This document shows, piece by piece, positions 29,398 to 30,000 of a stretch of DNA of 30,000 bases; the stretch's first letter is position 1, and each line of letters begins with the position of its first letter. This DNA comes from Paulinella micropora (taxonomy: Eukaryota > Cercozoa > Imbricatea > Euglyphida > Paulinellidae), in assembly GCA_019918135.1 (NCBI GenBank), contig WBZZ01000883.1, positions 15,001 to 45,000 of the forward strand. Direction: 5' to 3'. A program made the position numbers and the translations under genes. Below the pieces are notes generated by a model. The model did no database searches. It was given only the letters and a program-made list of their open reading frames with translations, and had not been told where the DNA came from.

Positions 29398-30000
29398 TTA
29401 ATGAGGCGGATTGGACCTCAGGAACTGCAAAGCTTGCTCGAGCACCTTGAGCCTGGGCGCCCCGACTGCACCGAGGCACCTGGCGAGCTCGCGGGTGATG
29501 GCGGCCAGCAGAGCGCGTGATGAGGCATCTTTGTCCGGCACACCCGGTTGCTGCTGTACGACGGTCGGCGGACAGTGCGCTGGGGGGGCGCCAGCAGAAC
29601 GGAGCACGCGGACCCGGAGCAGGGCTGCGACGAGGACCGTGTTCCGCGACGCGCGGGGGGGCAGGCCCAAGAGCGTCCTAAACTCCTGCAGGTAAGTGTT
29701 AGTAGTGTCGTACGCGCGCTTCTTCTTGCGGTTTTCCTTCTGGCGGCGTTTGAGTTGGCTGCCGCGCAGTTTGCTGGGAGAGCCCAGAGGAGTGGCCGGC
29801 TGGCTCGGAGGAGTGGGGGGTTGGCTCGGAGGAATGGGCGGCTGGCTCGGAGGAGCGGGCGGCTGGCACAGCAGAGTGGGCTGCTGGCTCTGGTGTCTCT
29901 TCGCTGCGCCCCCGCCGGCAGGGCCGGACGCCCCTCGCTTGTGGGTGGCCGGGCCGGGTGCCGGCAGCGTGGGCCCTGCGCGCGGCAGCCGAGTGGCCAG
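29398..30000 (-). CDS. Partial protein with basic helix-loop-helix-like segments
   Basis: Minus strand, running off the window end; open from 30,000 to a TAA at 29,398. The visible part starts with a Pro-rich region holding tandem SQPPxPP units (about 29,780-29,880). A basic stretch LKRRQKENRKKKR follows (about 29,711-29,750). Next comes a helix-like AYDTTNTYLQEFRTLLGLP, a short loop, and RASRNTVLVAALLRVRVLR, close to the second helix of Max-type bHLH proteins. A second helix pair ends the protein (ALLAAITRELARCLGA, then PRLKVLEQALQFLRSN). In the best register, the Glu that normally contacts the E-box is Asn. bHLH proteins are DNA-binding dimeric regulators; this assignment is by eye. Confidence 0.55.
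   Translation of the reverse strand: MATRLPRAGPTLPAPGPATHKRGASGPAGGGAAKRHQSQQPTLLCQPPAPPSQPPIPPSQPPTPPSQPATPLGSPSKLRGSQLKRRQKENRKKKRAYDTTNTYLQEFRTLLGLPPRASRNTVLVAALLRVRVLRSAGAPPAHCPPTVVQQQPGVPDKDASSRALLAAITRELARCLGAVGAPRLKVLEQALQFLRSNPPH

Noticed and set aside
20586..30000. Assigning the GC-rich block to a named virus family (for example herpes-like or mirus-like)
   Set aside because: GC content, compact genes and scaffold-like proteins are suggestive, but no capsid, terminase, polymerase or protease gene lies in the window.

Overview
The window is nuclear eukaryotic DNA of unresolved species. It has spliceosomal GT-AG introns of about 60 bp, Ty1/copia-class LTR retrotransposons, SINE-like repeats with (ATT)n tails and very dense microsatellites. 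There is no bacterial-type operon structure. An alga or other protist with compact introns would fit, but nothing here names the organism.

Left third (1-10,570): a repeat-rich, AT-leaning stretch carries an intron-split host gene (about 400-1,557, probably with a last exon at 2,251-2,836). It is interleaved with two families of short repeats ending in (TTA)n. Next comes a decayed plus-strand copia element (3,740-8,727) whose gag, integrase, reverse transcriptase and RNase H can be read in order but are broken by frameshifts and stops. About 1.8 kb of AT-rich non-coding sequence follows.

Middle (10,577-20,590): a second copia-class element lies on the minus strand. RT, integrase and protease are at 10.6-14.2 kb, and a gag with a CCHC zinc knuckle is at 16.2-17.9 kb. 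The two parts are separated by about 2 kb of coding-like sequence of unknown role. Beyond it are AT and ATT microsatellites, a tRNA-headed SINE, an inverted-repeat (MITE-like) element, and two copies of a GC hairpin + (GT)n + (GA)n module.

Right third (20,590-30,000): base composition changes abruptly to very GC-rich. Seven compact genes without visible introns lie on both strands, separated by short intergenic spaces with long G or C homopolymers. Two minus-strand tryptophan/alanine-rich proteins of unknown family each appear frameshifted at a homopolymer. Then come a secreted SGNH/GDSL-type hydrolase gene of lower GC interrupted by one in-frame TAA, a proline/arginine-rich disordered protein, a protein with a weak BTB/SKP1-like segment, an unknown protein, and a partial gene with basic helix-loop-helix-like segments that runs off the window. 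Density, strand alternation, shared poly(A) regions and GC content resemble an integrated large DNA virus or a horizontally acquired island. No hallmark viral gene is visible, so that remains a hypothesis.
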